This document shows, piece after piece, positions 60,301 to 64,000 of a stretch of 64,000 nucleotides of DNA. The stretch is taken from positions 10,662,428-10,726,427 of the forward strand of contig CM072512.1 of the NCBI GenBank assembly GCA_036898135.1, read 5' to 3'. Source of the stretch: Oncomelania hupensis (Eukaryota > Mollusca > Gastropoda > Littorinimorpha > Pomatiopsidae). The number at the start of each line of letters is the position of its first letter. Within the stretch, counting starts at the first letter, position 1. Made by a program: the position numbers and the translations under genes. The notes below the pieces were generated by a model. The model had not been told where the DNA came from. It saw only the letters and a list, made by a program, of their open reading frames with translations, and made no database searches.

Positions 60301-62119
60301 GAAAACTAAAAAAACAAGGGATGGTGTTGCATAGCAGTTTTCGCTATGCTGGGCCTAGTCTTGCACTTGTGGTTTCAGCAAAGAAACAATTGCTTCAGTT
60401 ACTTCTAATAAAATCTTTTTTTTTTTTTAAAGAAAGATGAAAAAAACCCAACAACAGCGGAGATACAAAAACTATCAAGAGTAATAACTCAAGTTTTGTT
60501 TAACACAAATAGATCAAATGTACGGTGAAAGGCAAGAAAATAACTTTGATCATTTATCATGCATCCCATTTCAACACCAAACACAAAATGACCAGCACAA
60601 ACTACGATCATCTAACTACAAACTACGCTGTCCAAACACTAAATTCAGATAAAGGTTTGGCATATCGACTTTTAAAAACTCAATAAACAGATTGACATCC
60701 ACACTTTCCAAGGCTATGTTTTATTTGTTCCATCAATTATCTCAAAATGTGCATTGCCATCGCTTCAGTTGAACACTCCGCGATAACTCGCGAGCAACAC
60801 TCAAGATTTGACCGGATTTGAAGGTGCTCGGTGTGATTCTATCGCGCTTTGCTCACTTAAATATTTGACGAAAACTACATTACATTACATTACATGATTA
60901 TTGCTTTAGGTCCAGTGGACTCTTCCGAGCCAAATCAAGACCAGACAACCGCTGATCCGCAAAAAAGAACTGCTGAAACAACCCTAGTGGTAAAACTGAA
61001 GGCACTCCACCAGCCATTCACTTTACAATAAAGACATCCCACTTAGGGGACGCTGAGGCTATACTCTACTTTATCGAACCCCCGTTTACAAAAACAGAAT
61101 ACAAACATCATTATAAAATATCAACAAAACACGTACATATAAAATGCCTAAATTGCTAAATAATAACATCATAGGAAGCCCTAGTGACCACCTGGCAGAA
61201 AGCGCCCAATATTCCCAAGCTGATCCAACAGACCTCACACACAAATAAGGAGTCTTGTCTAGGAAGAATTTTCAAGAAAAAAGGTAGGTGACTGGTCTAG
61301 CGAAGAATAAGGTAGTATAGTAGATTGATATAACAGAGTAGGAATGAGAAAGAACAAAGGAGAAAGACAGCGACAGTGGGAATTTAAAGCACTAAATTTC
61401 CAGAAAGTGGGGATACTATTTATACTGAAACCCCCGGCACCTCAACGGGGTTGACGAAAACTACCATATTTGGCGGATTCACAACAAATTGTACTTTCTA
61501 GCACATCTTTTACGTCAATGATCTGATGGGTATTCAAATTACAAAAGGTTAAAAGTTAGGCGATTTTTCTTCGTCTATGCATCCAAGCGACCATTAATTT
61601 AATTTTAAAAAATGTAACCACTCAAGAGTGGAAAGGGGCTCTTTAGCAGTCGACACTATTTCCAAGTTTTGAATGAAGTTATTTTTAGGGAATACTAGGA
61701 CCAAAGAGACACACCACAGAATGTTGGTACTTTCAGCAGAGAACTGGTATTCTCGCATGGGACTAGAGTGACAGCAGCTACCTAGTTAAATATCATGAGT
61801 TACATAAGGATCATGTGAGTCATGTGGGCTTTGACCTAAATGTTTTTTTTTTTTGGTCTGCTGCGTTAAATCTCTTTTTCTGCTTTTATTTTATCTTCTG
61901 TTTCAAAACTATTAGTTTTTGCAACAGGCTTCCTTCTTCTTCTTCTTCTTCTTCTTCTTCTTCTTCTTCTTCTTCTTCTTCTTCTTCTTCTTCTTCAAAG
62001 CTGATTGTTTTAAAAAAAAAAACGATTTGTTTTTGTTTTCAGAATGTATGGCTTGTTTCAAACGGCGTTCTATTTTGGGTACATGGCTCTCTTCAGTTTA
62101 GCCCTGGGTATTATGTGTG
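21776..62119 (+). CDS. TM9SF3: TM9SF3, nonaspanin; 14 coding exons, 3' end outside the window
   Basis: Exons: 21776-21856, 22395-22590, 23188-23310, 25256-25416, 26380-26457, 28838-28969, 29260-29426, 30909-31003, 34681-34811, 36823-36962, 40142-40210, 43058-43204, 45187-45270, 62043-62119. All junctions are GT-AG and in phase, giving 560 codons plus one base; vertebrate TM9SF3 is about 589 residues. Exon 1 encodes a signal peptide ending near the DEHEHT segment. Exons 2-5 encode the lumenal domain ([32 protein letters not shown]). Exon 6 holds the first membrane span ([19 protein letters not shown]), and exons 7-14 the polytopic region ([55 protein letters not shown]). The final exon, expected to carry the C-terminal retrieval-type signal, lies beyond 64000. 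An in-frame ATG at 21665 would add 37 residues and break the signal peptide, so I prefer 21776. The family acts in Golgi and endosomal membranes. Most intron sequence is transposon-derived. Confidence 0.97.
21857..22394. other. TM9SF3 intron 1
   Basis: About 540 bp with no recognised repeat or coding fragment. Confidence 0.5.
22808..22860 (+). pseudogene. THAP-domain-like N-terminal fragment
   Basis: An ATG in TM9SF3 intron 2 begins the peptide [12 protein letters not shown], which matches the usual start of a THAP zinc finger, with C-x4-C at residues 5-10. The similarity stops within about 15 codons, and no downstream CxxH or AVPTIF-type motif is seen. It may be a remnant of a THAP-bearing transposon such as a P-like element. 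The match is short, so chance is possible. Confidence 0.35.
23325..24330 (-). mobile_element. RTE-like LINE, 3' half, degenerate
   Basis: On the minus strand, frames at about 24317-23925, 23992-23558 and 23570-23373 together encode the RT palm and C-terminal domain. Visible motifs include [13 protein letters not shown] (a changed FADD motif), [10 protein letters not shown] and [13 protein letters not shown]. It ends in GGATAGGAT-type repeats only about 15 bp downstream of the TM9SF3 exon 3 donor. Frame breaks make it a dead copy. A related copy on the + strand occupies 62160-64000. Confidence 0.85.
24369..25103. mobile_element. hAT-like element with 6-bp target duplication
   Basis: The ends are CAGAGTGGGGAACTC and, in reverse complement, CAGGGTGGGGAACAACTC. 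The 6-bp direct repeat ATTACT flanks them (24363-24368, 25104-25109). The 735-bp element holds a (GT)n array at about 24760-24801 and a GC-rich right part, but no transposase frame. Subterminal CGGATCCGCTGATTTC recurs in the element at 43698. Confidence 0.8.
25417..26379. other. TM9SF3 intron 4
   Basis: About 960 bp without a recognised repeat, inverted-repeat ends or coding fragment. Short GT-rich stretches only. Confidence 0.45.
26580..28500. mobile_element. Non-autonomous element with C-type ends, carrying a nested piggyBac-like element
   Basis: The left end is TAGGTACTCCAAGCCC and the right end in reverse complement is TAGGTAGTCAAAAGCC. The 7-bp direct repeat CTCTAAG flanks both (26573-26579, 28501-28507). 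The left 12 bp are the same as the left end of element C (47205), and the TSD length is also the same. Removing the nested insertion at 27558-28438 leaves about 1035 bp that aligns almost throughout with the copy at 37422-38456. The 65-codon frame shared by both copies lies across non-coding sequence and is not supported as a gene. The element lies in TM9SF3 intron 5. Confidence 0.8.
27558..28438 (+). mobile_element. piggyBac-like element, internally deleted, TTAA duplication
   Basis: The ends are CCTTTAGGCTGC and, in reverse complement, CCCTTAGCCTGC, flanked by TTAA at 27554-27557 and 28439-28442. An ATG at 27818 opens a 63-codon frame ([18 protein letters not shown]...) followed by an acidic Asp/Glu-rich stretch, ending at 28009. 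That is the usual look of a piggyBac transposase N-terminus. The catalytic domain is missing. The paralogous repeat at 37422-38456 lacks the insertion and has a single TTAA at the same point. Confidence 0.85.
28594..28615. repeat. Poly(G) tract
   Basis: Twenty-two consecutive guanines about 220 bp upstream of TM9SF3 exon 6. Confidence 0.9.
29590..29746 (+). repeat. AAGGTCA-family repeat, 5' end fragment
   Basis: Begins near GGCATGCATAGCAATGTGAT and contains GCAAATCTGTGCGAGACGAG and CTAAAACAGTCCAAAAATC, the proximal blocks of the family. It stops where a CAGGG-type end begins. Confidence 0.6.
29747..30613. mobile_element. Possible degraded hAT-like element
   Basis: The left end, CAGGGCTTAAAATCCTCC, is followed by CGGATCCGCGG, as in the hAT-like elements at 24369 and 43698. 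A candidate right end (GGGGATTTTTATTCTG) is only loosely complementary, and no target duplication was found. Inside, a coding-like stretch starts at the ATG at about 29970 and continues past one stop toward 30287. An (ATT)n array lies at 30430-30489. The boundaries are uncertain. Confidence 0.4.
31208..32497 (+). mobile_element. hAT-like element with a C-terminal transposase remnant
   Basis: The ends are CAGGGTTCGTAC and, in reverse complement, CAGGGTTCCCAC. The 6-bp repeat TACTTG flanks them (31202-31207, 32498-32503). TCATGGAAAA-type subrepeats lie near both ends. The central part encodes the C-terminal, dimerisation-like region of a hAT-type transposase. The element sits in TM9SF3 intron 8. 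Confidence 0.8.
31567..32158 (+). pseudogene. hAT-type transposase C-terminal fragment, frameshifted
   Basis: The frame at 31567-31980 contains [18 protein letters not shown] and [10 protein letters not shown], a recognisable hAT C-terminal dimerisation-type motif around an [11 protein letters not shown] core. A lysine-rich run then breaks the frame. The continuation at about 31940-32158 is in another frame, with a Lys/Glu-rich coiled segment ending in [12 protein letters not shown]. The N-terminal zinc finger and catalytic domain are missing, so this is a remnant. Confidence 0.75.
32551..33835. mobile_element. hAT-like element with 6-bp duplication, interrupted by a LINE fragment
   Basis: The ends are CAGAGGTGCCAACC and, in reverse complement, CAGATGTGCCAACC. 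The repeat TCTGTG flanks both (32545-32550, 33836-33841). The end sequence is related to the element at 41430. Subterminal AAATACGGAAATACG motifs are present. A LINE 3' fragment (about 32694-33605) occupies most of the interior. Confidence 0.8.
32694..33605 (-). mobile_element. CR1/L2-like LINE, 3' end with AT-rich 3' UTR
   Basis: On the minus strand a short frame ends [24 protein letters not shown], the usual C-terminus of a CR1/L2-group ORF2. It is followed by a long AAT-rich 3' UTR and ends in TCTTGAATCTTGAATG-type repeats. It is 5'-truncated and is inserted in the hAT-like element at 32551-33835. Confidence 0.7.
33920..34612 (+). repeat. AAGGTCA-family repeat copy
   Basis: A compact copy with all blocks in order: GCAAATCTGTGCGACATGAG, GGTCAAGGTTACTGG, GGGTTATTTGATCAGATATG, AAGGTCAAGGTCACTG, GGGCACTCGTTTTCATGTTA and the closing CATAAGGAGCATGCGAG. 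It ends about 70 bp before TM9SF3 exon 9. Confidence 0.8.
35155..36506 (+). mobile_element. piggyBac-like element, internally deleted, with a nested MITE
   Basis: The ends are CTCTTCGTATCCT and, in reverse complement, CTCTTAGCATCCT, flanked by TTAA (35151-35154, 36507-36510). An ATG at 35419 opens [14 protein letters not shown] before a stop, an acidic piggyBac-like start. The element at 58584 has the same CTCTTAG end. A mariner-like MITE is nested at 35984-36359. Confidence 0.75.
35984..36359 (-). mobile_element. mariner/IS630-like MITE, TA duplication
   Basis: The 376-bp element has near-perfect TIRs of about 30 bp starting CAGGGTGTTCCAAAAGTC, flanked by TA (35982-35983, 36360-36361). The minus strand keeps a short transposase C-terminal-like peptide ([18 protein letters not shown], then IEHL and a stop), the usual tail of an IS630/mariner-type protein. 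The rest of the ORF is deleted. Confidence 0.85.
37050..39740 (+). repeat. AAGGTCA-family repeat, long and interrupted
   Basis: It starts near GCATAGCAATGCGAG and proceeds through GCAAATCTGTGTGAAACAAG to 37421, then resumes at 38457 after the C-type element. A second partial copy follows (39080-39740), carrying an (ATA)n array at 39315-39371. Many GGTCAAGGTCA motifs are present. Confidence 0.7.
37422..38456. mobile_element. Non-autonomous element with C-type ends, empty-site copy
   Basis: It is nearly identical to 26580-28500 without the piggyBac-like insertion, about 1035 bp. The left end is TAGGTACTCCAAGCCC. The right end is damaged, reading CTACCA where the other copy has CTACCTA, and the flanks give no TSD. 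Comparison with other AAGGTCA repeats suggests about 16 bp of the host repeat was lost at the junction. Confidence 0.75.
39750..40050 (-). repeat. Retroposon 3' end-like repeat
   Basis: Begins with an (AGATAAC)n-type short tandem repeat and GAACTTTATTTCGCC, which in reverse complement reads as the tail of a non-LTR element. No coding motif is visible. Confidence 0.4.
40304..40979. mobile_element. piggyBac-like MITE, TTAA duplication
   Basis: The ends are CCCTCTAACCCCC and, in reverse complement, CCCTTTAACACGC, flanked by TTAA (40300-40303, 40980-40983). The 676-bp element has an acidic coding-like stretch on the minus strand (about 40620-40560), but no complete frame. It lies in TM9SF3 intron 11. 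Confidence 0.7.
41430..42559 (+). mobile_element. hAT-like element with a BED-type N-terminal remnant
   Basis: The ends are CAGAGGTGCCTACC, identical over 14 bp in inverted orientation. The repeat CATTTT flanks them (41424-41429, 42560-42565). An ATG at 41671 starts [20 protein letters not shown]. After a stop the same region encodes a [11 protein letters not shown] motif, like the N-terminal BED-type zinc finger of hAT transposases. A perfect NRF1-type GCGCATGCGC lies about 70 bp upstream of the ATG (41600-41609). Confidence 0.8.
42566..43057. other. TM9SF3 intron 11, right part
   Basis: Mostly unassigned. At 42660-42822 the motif ATCGAA or a close variant (ATTGAA) recurs about ten times at irregular spacing, in several cases followed by C. 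No element ends were found. Confidence 0.4.
43325..43615 (+). repeat. AAGGTCA-family repeat, proximal fragment
   Basis: Contains CAGATCTGCATGAAATGAG, the CTGTGCAAAACTTC block and TTCAAGGTCA. It is diverged from the other copies and lies in TM9SF3 intron 12. Confidence 0.55.
43698..45064 (+). mobile_element. hAT-like element, degraded, with a C-terminal remnant
   Basis: The left end, CAGGCTGGTGAACTCTC, is followed by CGGATACGCTGATTTC and resembles the element at 24369. The right end in reverse complement is CAGGATAAAGAATAAGTCC. No convincing target duplication remains. A GC-rich block near 44950-45010 parallels that at 24975-25065 of the other element. Confidence 0.6.
43848..44373 (+). pseudogene. 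hAT-like transposase C-terminal remnant, frameshifted
   Basis: The frame from 43848 to 44090 reads through [20 protein letters not shown] and [19 protein letters not shown], a hAT-like C-terminal core. After a frame change near 44085 the similarity continues with [19 protein letters not shown] and a Lys-rich end at 44373. It is a broken copy with no catalytic domain. Confidence 0.65.
45904..47197 (-). CDS. Element A transposase, C-terminal part (three segments)
   Basis: The segments are 47197-47160 (rest of exon 1 after the duplication), 46910-46576 and 46427-45904 (stop). Junctions are GT-AG and in phase with the N-terminal part. Visible are MLSDGDS (second Asp), CINH in [14 protein letters not shown] (the CxxH motif found after the second Asp in Kolobok, MULE, hAT and P-type transposases), and [11 protein letters not shown] (candidate catalytic Glu). 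The C-terminus is Arg- and Gln-rich. Apart from the C insertion I see no stop or frameshift, so disruption by C may be the first lesion. Confidence 0.85.
47796..55707 (-). CDS. Element C protein: coiled coil, RNase-H-like core and Tudor-like domain
   Basis: Three exons on the minus strand, 55707-55608, 51460-51318 and 51119-47796, join in phase (GT-AG) into 1188 residues. Element B occupies intron 1. The N-terminus is Ser-rich. A helical region contains [13 protein letters not shown] and [19 protein letters not shown] long Lys/Glu coiled coil covers about residues 258-408. An RNase-H-like pattern follows: HTDGTSRSG (Asp about 506), MSDRAAV (Asp about 584), CNAH (C-x2-H, about 615-618) and [12 protein letters not shown] (candidate Glu about 889). 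A basic helical part comes next. The last 80 residues ([18 protein letters not shown]...) look like a Tudor/SH3-type chromatin-reader fold. I infer a transposase, because this is the only gene of a TIR-bounded element and has the D/D/CxxH/E layout. I do not recognise a named superfamily; P, Dada and hAT relatives should be compared. No stop or frameshift is seen. Confidence 0.8.
51817..55351 (-). mobile_element. Element B: Kolobok-like transposon, apparently intact
   Basis: The ends are GGTGACGCATGGCGTG and, in reverse complement, GGTGACGCACGGCATG (14 of 16 identical), flanked by TTAA (51813-51816, 55352-55355). The 3535-bp element holds one two-exon transposase on the minus strand and lies in intron 1 of the element C gene. 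The TTAA target and the transposase type agree with Kolobok. Confidence 0.88.
52497..54766 (-). CDS. Element B Kolobok-like transposase, two exons, open
   Basis: Exons 54766-54431 and 54017-52497 join in phase, for 618 residues. The N-terminus is basic ([16 protein letters not shown]) with a nuclear-localisation look. CSDCGH and later CSHCDN are CxxC pairs. The catalytic pattern is VSFDGSW (Asp about 245), LGDGDAK (Asp about 342-344), CVNHV (C-x2-H about 368-371) and [11 protein letters not shown] (Glu about 510). It shares all these motifs with the element A transposase but differs widely between them, so the two are related but separate families. An upstream in-frame ATG at 54901 exists; I prefer 54766 because it begins the basic segment. 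No stops interrupt it, so it could be active. The C-terminus is rich in Arg and Glu. Confidence 0.87.
56318..57397 (-). CDS. Element A transposase, N-terminal 360 codons
   Basis: The ATG at 57397 starts a basic N-terminus ([10 protein letters not shown]), followed by an acidic linker and a possible zinc-binding part (CPLC at 129-132, then C155 and C160). A catalytic first-Asp motif, VAFDGTW, has its Asp at about residue 279, in an RNase-H-like fold. An H-x3-C-x2-N segment and AMEKDAAL follow. The frame ends at the codon before the TAG that belongs to the inverted repeat of element C, so the apparent stop comes from that insertion and is not the true end. Removing C with one 7-bp duplication joins this exon in frame to 47197-47160. 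The intact protein would have 658 residues over three exons. This copy is disrupted. Confidence 0.85.
58150..58385 (+). repeat. AAGGTCA-family repeat, proximal fragment
   Basis: Begins with GACTCGCATGCATAGCAGTG and contains GCAAATCTGTGCGAGATGAG and TTCAAGGTCAAGATCACAG. It ends where a LINE fragment starts. Confidence 0.65.
58395..59290 (+). mobile_element. RTE-like LINE 3' fragment, split by a piggyBac-like element
   Basis: 58395-58510 matches the [13 protein letters not shown] tail of the LINE family at the DNA level (GGGAGGACAACATTCGAGAA). The sequence after it is interrupted at a TTAA by the element at 58584-59267. Confidence 0.55.
58584..59267 (-). mobile_element. piggyBac-like MITE, TTAA duplication
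   Basis: The ends are CTCTTAGTCTCAT, perfect over 13 bp in inverted orientation, flanked by TTAA (58580-58583, 59268-59271). On the minus strand an ATG at 59011 begins [11 protein letters not shown] and, after one stop, an acidic Ser/Asp-rich frame continues to 58781. That resembles a piggyBac N-terminus. The catalytic part is absent. GCGCATGCG, an NRF1-like motif, lies upstream near 59135. Confidence 0.75.
59540..60205 (+). mobile_element. LINE endonuclease-domain fragment
   Basis: The first frame includes [20 protein letters not shown], typical of the apurinic-type endonuclease of an RTE-like LINE. Further on, out of frame, are sequences for [14 protein letters not shown], [14 protein letters not shown] and [20 protein letters not shown] stretches. 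An unrelated insert of about 210 bp (59727-59935) breaks the domain. Frame changes mean it is dead. Confidence 0.75.
60210..60864. other. TM9SF3 intron 13, unassigned part
   Basis: About 650 bp without recognised element ends, microsatellite or coding fragment. Confidence 0.4.
60879..61450 (-). mobile_element. 572-bp retroposon with a 14-bp target duplication
   Basis: The 14-bp direct repeat TTGACGAAAACTAC bounds it (60865-60878, 61451-61464). In reverse complement it runs from CCCCGTTGAGGTGCCGGGGG through TATAAATAGTATCCCC to GTCCACTGGACC, and then an (ATGTA)n tail. It is a full copy of the family at 16090-16783 without that copy's extra 5' segment, so this probably marks the usual 5' end. 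Confidence 0.85.
61465..61930. other. TM9SF3 intron 13, right end
   Basis: Mostly unassigned. Around 61795-61850 GAGTTACATAAGGATCATGTG resembles the closing block of the AAGGTCA family. Confidence 0.4.
61935..61997. repeat. (TTC)n microsatellite
   Basis: About 62 bp of TTC repeats, only about 45 bp upstream of TM9SF3 exon 14, within the polypyrimidine side of the acceptor. Confidence 0.9.
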
Positions 62120-62159
62120 GTAAGTGGACTGTTTATTATTTTGGTGCAAAGTTGAGGCT

Positions 62160-64000
62160 CAAAGGAGTGCATATTTCTAATGACAAGGTAGACAGAAATT
62201 CTAAATGAAGAGACAGAAACATCTGAAAGAAATTCATAGAAATCTGAGATATGTACAGACCAAAGAAGCTGTGGATCATTCCTGAACTATTGGACCTGTG
62301 TGACAAACCAAGAGAGATGAAAGGATAAAGAACACCTCACAGGGTGCTGATACTTACCAAAAAATCAACAGTGACATCCAAAAAGGATGCGCACAGCAAA
62401 GCAGAACTGGGTAGAAGATCAATGCCAGGAAATAGAGAAAAGTCTGAACAAGCACAACAAGAAGGCATATGAGACTAAAGCAGCAGACAAGTGTTAAACA
62501 GCTCAAGGTGTGCATGATCCAAAGCACGTCTGGCTTGTGCCTTACAGAAGAACAAGAAATCTTGGATAGATGGACAGAGTACTGCTATGGCACTTACAAC
62601 CACACACTAAACGGAGACCCATCAGTTCTAGCATAACCCCAGAACAGAGAAGAAGAAGATATCCTCCCAATTCTCAGAGAAGAAGTTAAGGCAGCAGTGC
62701 ATTTGCTGAAGAATGGGAAATCAGCGAGAGTGGACAACATACCAGCAGAATTGCTTCAAGCAGGAGAAGTTATGATTGACGCCCTCACCATCATCTGTAA
62801 CAAGATCTGGAAGAGTGGGGAGTGTCCTACATCATGGACCCAGTTGCTTGTCATCATTCTTATCAAAATGTGTAACCTTCACGAGTATCAAAACTATCAC
62901 ACTATCAACCTCATCAGCCATCCCAGCAAAGTCCTCCTGAAAATGATACTCAACAGATTAAAACCCCAAGCTGAACAAATCCTAGCTGAAGAGCAAGCAG
63001 TATTAGGGCAAAGTACCACTGAGCAGATTTTCAACCTCAGAATAATCTATGAGAAATACCTAAAGCACCGTGGATATAATGTGTTTGTAGAGTTCAAGAA
63101 AGCGTTTGATTGAGTCTGGTGTGCAGCTCTGTGAGCAACCATGAGAGTGTACATCAGCCCCAATATTAATAAAGTCATCAAAAGCCTGTATGACGAGTCT
63201 AAAAGTGCAGTCTTCCCCAACAGCGCCAACTGGAACTGGTTTAGAACAACAATCAGCATTCTTGAATATCTGTCTAGAGTGCATCATGTCAGATGCCCTT
63301 GCAGATCACTAAGGCACAGTCAGCATAAGGTGTAGAGCAATCTCCAACCTCCGTTTTGCAGATGACATTGAGGGATTGGCTGGAGTGGAACTTGAACAAG
63401 GGCTTGACACCACCTCCAGAGCCTATGGAATGGAAATAAGTGCAGAAAAGACCAAAACGATGACCAACAAAATCAGTAGCACCAACGCCGATATCAAAGT
63501 CCAAGGCCAATCCCTCAACGCAGTGCATAGCTTCAAATATTTAGGAACAATTGTATCCGACAGGAAGTCTTCTCAAGGATAGCACAAACAACTGCTGTCC
63601 TGACAAGGTTGAAGCCCATTTGGAAAGACGGGACCATCAGTCTACACTCGAAGGTATGGTTGCTGCACTGCCTTGTAATCTCCCTCTTTCTATACTCTTG
63701 CGAAACATGGACCCTCACAGCAAACCTACAACTAAGAATACAAAGCATGGTGATGAGGTGCTACAGAAGACTTCTGGGCATCTCCTGTGCCAAGCATATC
63801 ACGAACAATGAAGTAACAACAGACCATCACACAAGCCATTGGACAACATGGTTATTTGCTCACAATGGTGAAGAAACGGAAACTCTGATGGTATGGCCAC
63901 ATCACGAGAGCATCAGGCTTTGCAAAGATCATCCTGCAAGGCACGGTGCAAGAAGGCAGAAGAAGATGGAGACAGAAAAAGAGGTGGGAAGACAACATTC
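62160..64000 (+). mobile_element. RTE-like LINE reverse-transcriptase region, degenerate, open at the right edge
   Basis: The main frame (62697-63113) includes HLLKNGKSARVDNIPAELLQ, EYQNYHTINLISHPSKVLL and FVEFKKAFD, then a stop. Later frames carry NWFRTT, SNLRFADDIEGLAG with an intact FADD catalytic motif (about 63341-63382), YGMEISAEKT and HSFKYLGTIVSD. The right edge cuts the copy in the KKRWEDN tail region. Stops and frameshifts make it inactive. It lies in TM9SF3 intron 14, between exon 14 and the missing last exon. Confidence 0.85.

Overview
This window is animal nuclear DNA. It has spliced genes with canonical introns, abundant microsatellites, tRNA-derived SINE-like repeats, LINE fragments and many DNA transposons. 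The coding sequence of the main gene and the repeat types fit a lophotrochozoan invertebrate, most likely a marine mollusc. I cannot name the species, and no prokaryotic gene organisation is visible.

Two host genes lie on the + strand. Gene 1 (2655-14738) is a six-exon C2H2 zinc-finger protein of 809 residues. It has a duplicated, SUMO-motif-rich N-terminus and nine C-terminal fingers, and all its splice phases close. Gene 2 (21776 to beyond 62119) is TM9SF3, a nine-pass endomembrane protein. Fourteen coding exons (560 codons plus one base) join in frame, and the last short exon lies past the right edge.

The introns are a dense record of transposition. Many elements can be delimited by their terminal inverted repeats (TIRs) and target-site duplications (TSDs). 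The main structure is in TM9SF3 intron 13, where three DNA transposons are nested. Element A (45289-57976) is a Kolobok-like transposon with TTAA TSDs. Its transposase exon is split by element C (47205-56317), which has 7-bp TSDs. Intron 1 of the C gene is in turn occupied by element B (51817-55351), another Kolobok-like transposon with TTAA TSDs. A and B encode related transposases. C encodes a 1188-residue protein with a coiled coil, an RNase-H-like D/D/CxxH/E pattern and a Tudor-like C-terminus. I cannot assign C to a named superfamily, and it is the best candidate here for something undescribed. Short elements with C-type ends occur at 26580-28500 and 37422-38456.

Other recurring families are: hAT-like elements with CAG...CTG ends and 6-bp TSDs (four with exact TSDs); piggyBac-like TTAA elements that keep only the start of a transposase; a 570-695 bp retroposon with 12-14 bp TSDs; a large family packed with AAGGTCA motifs; and 3' fragments of two kinds of LINE. 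Stretches that I could not explain are listed as such.
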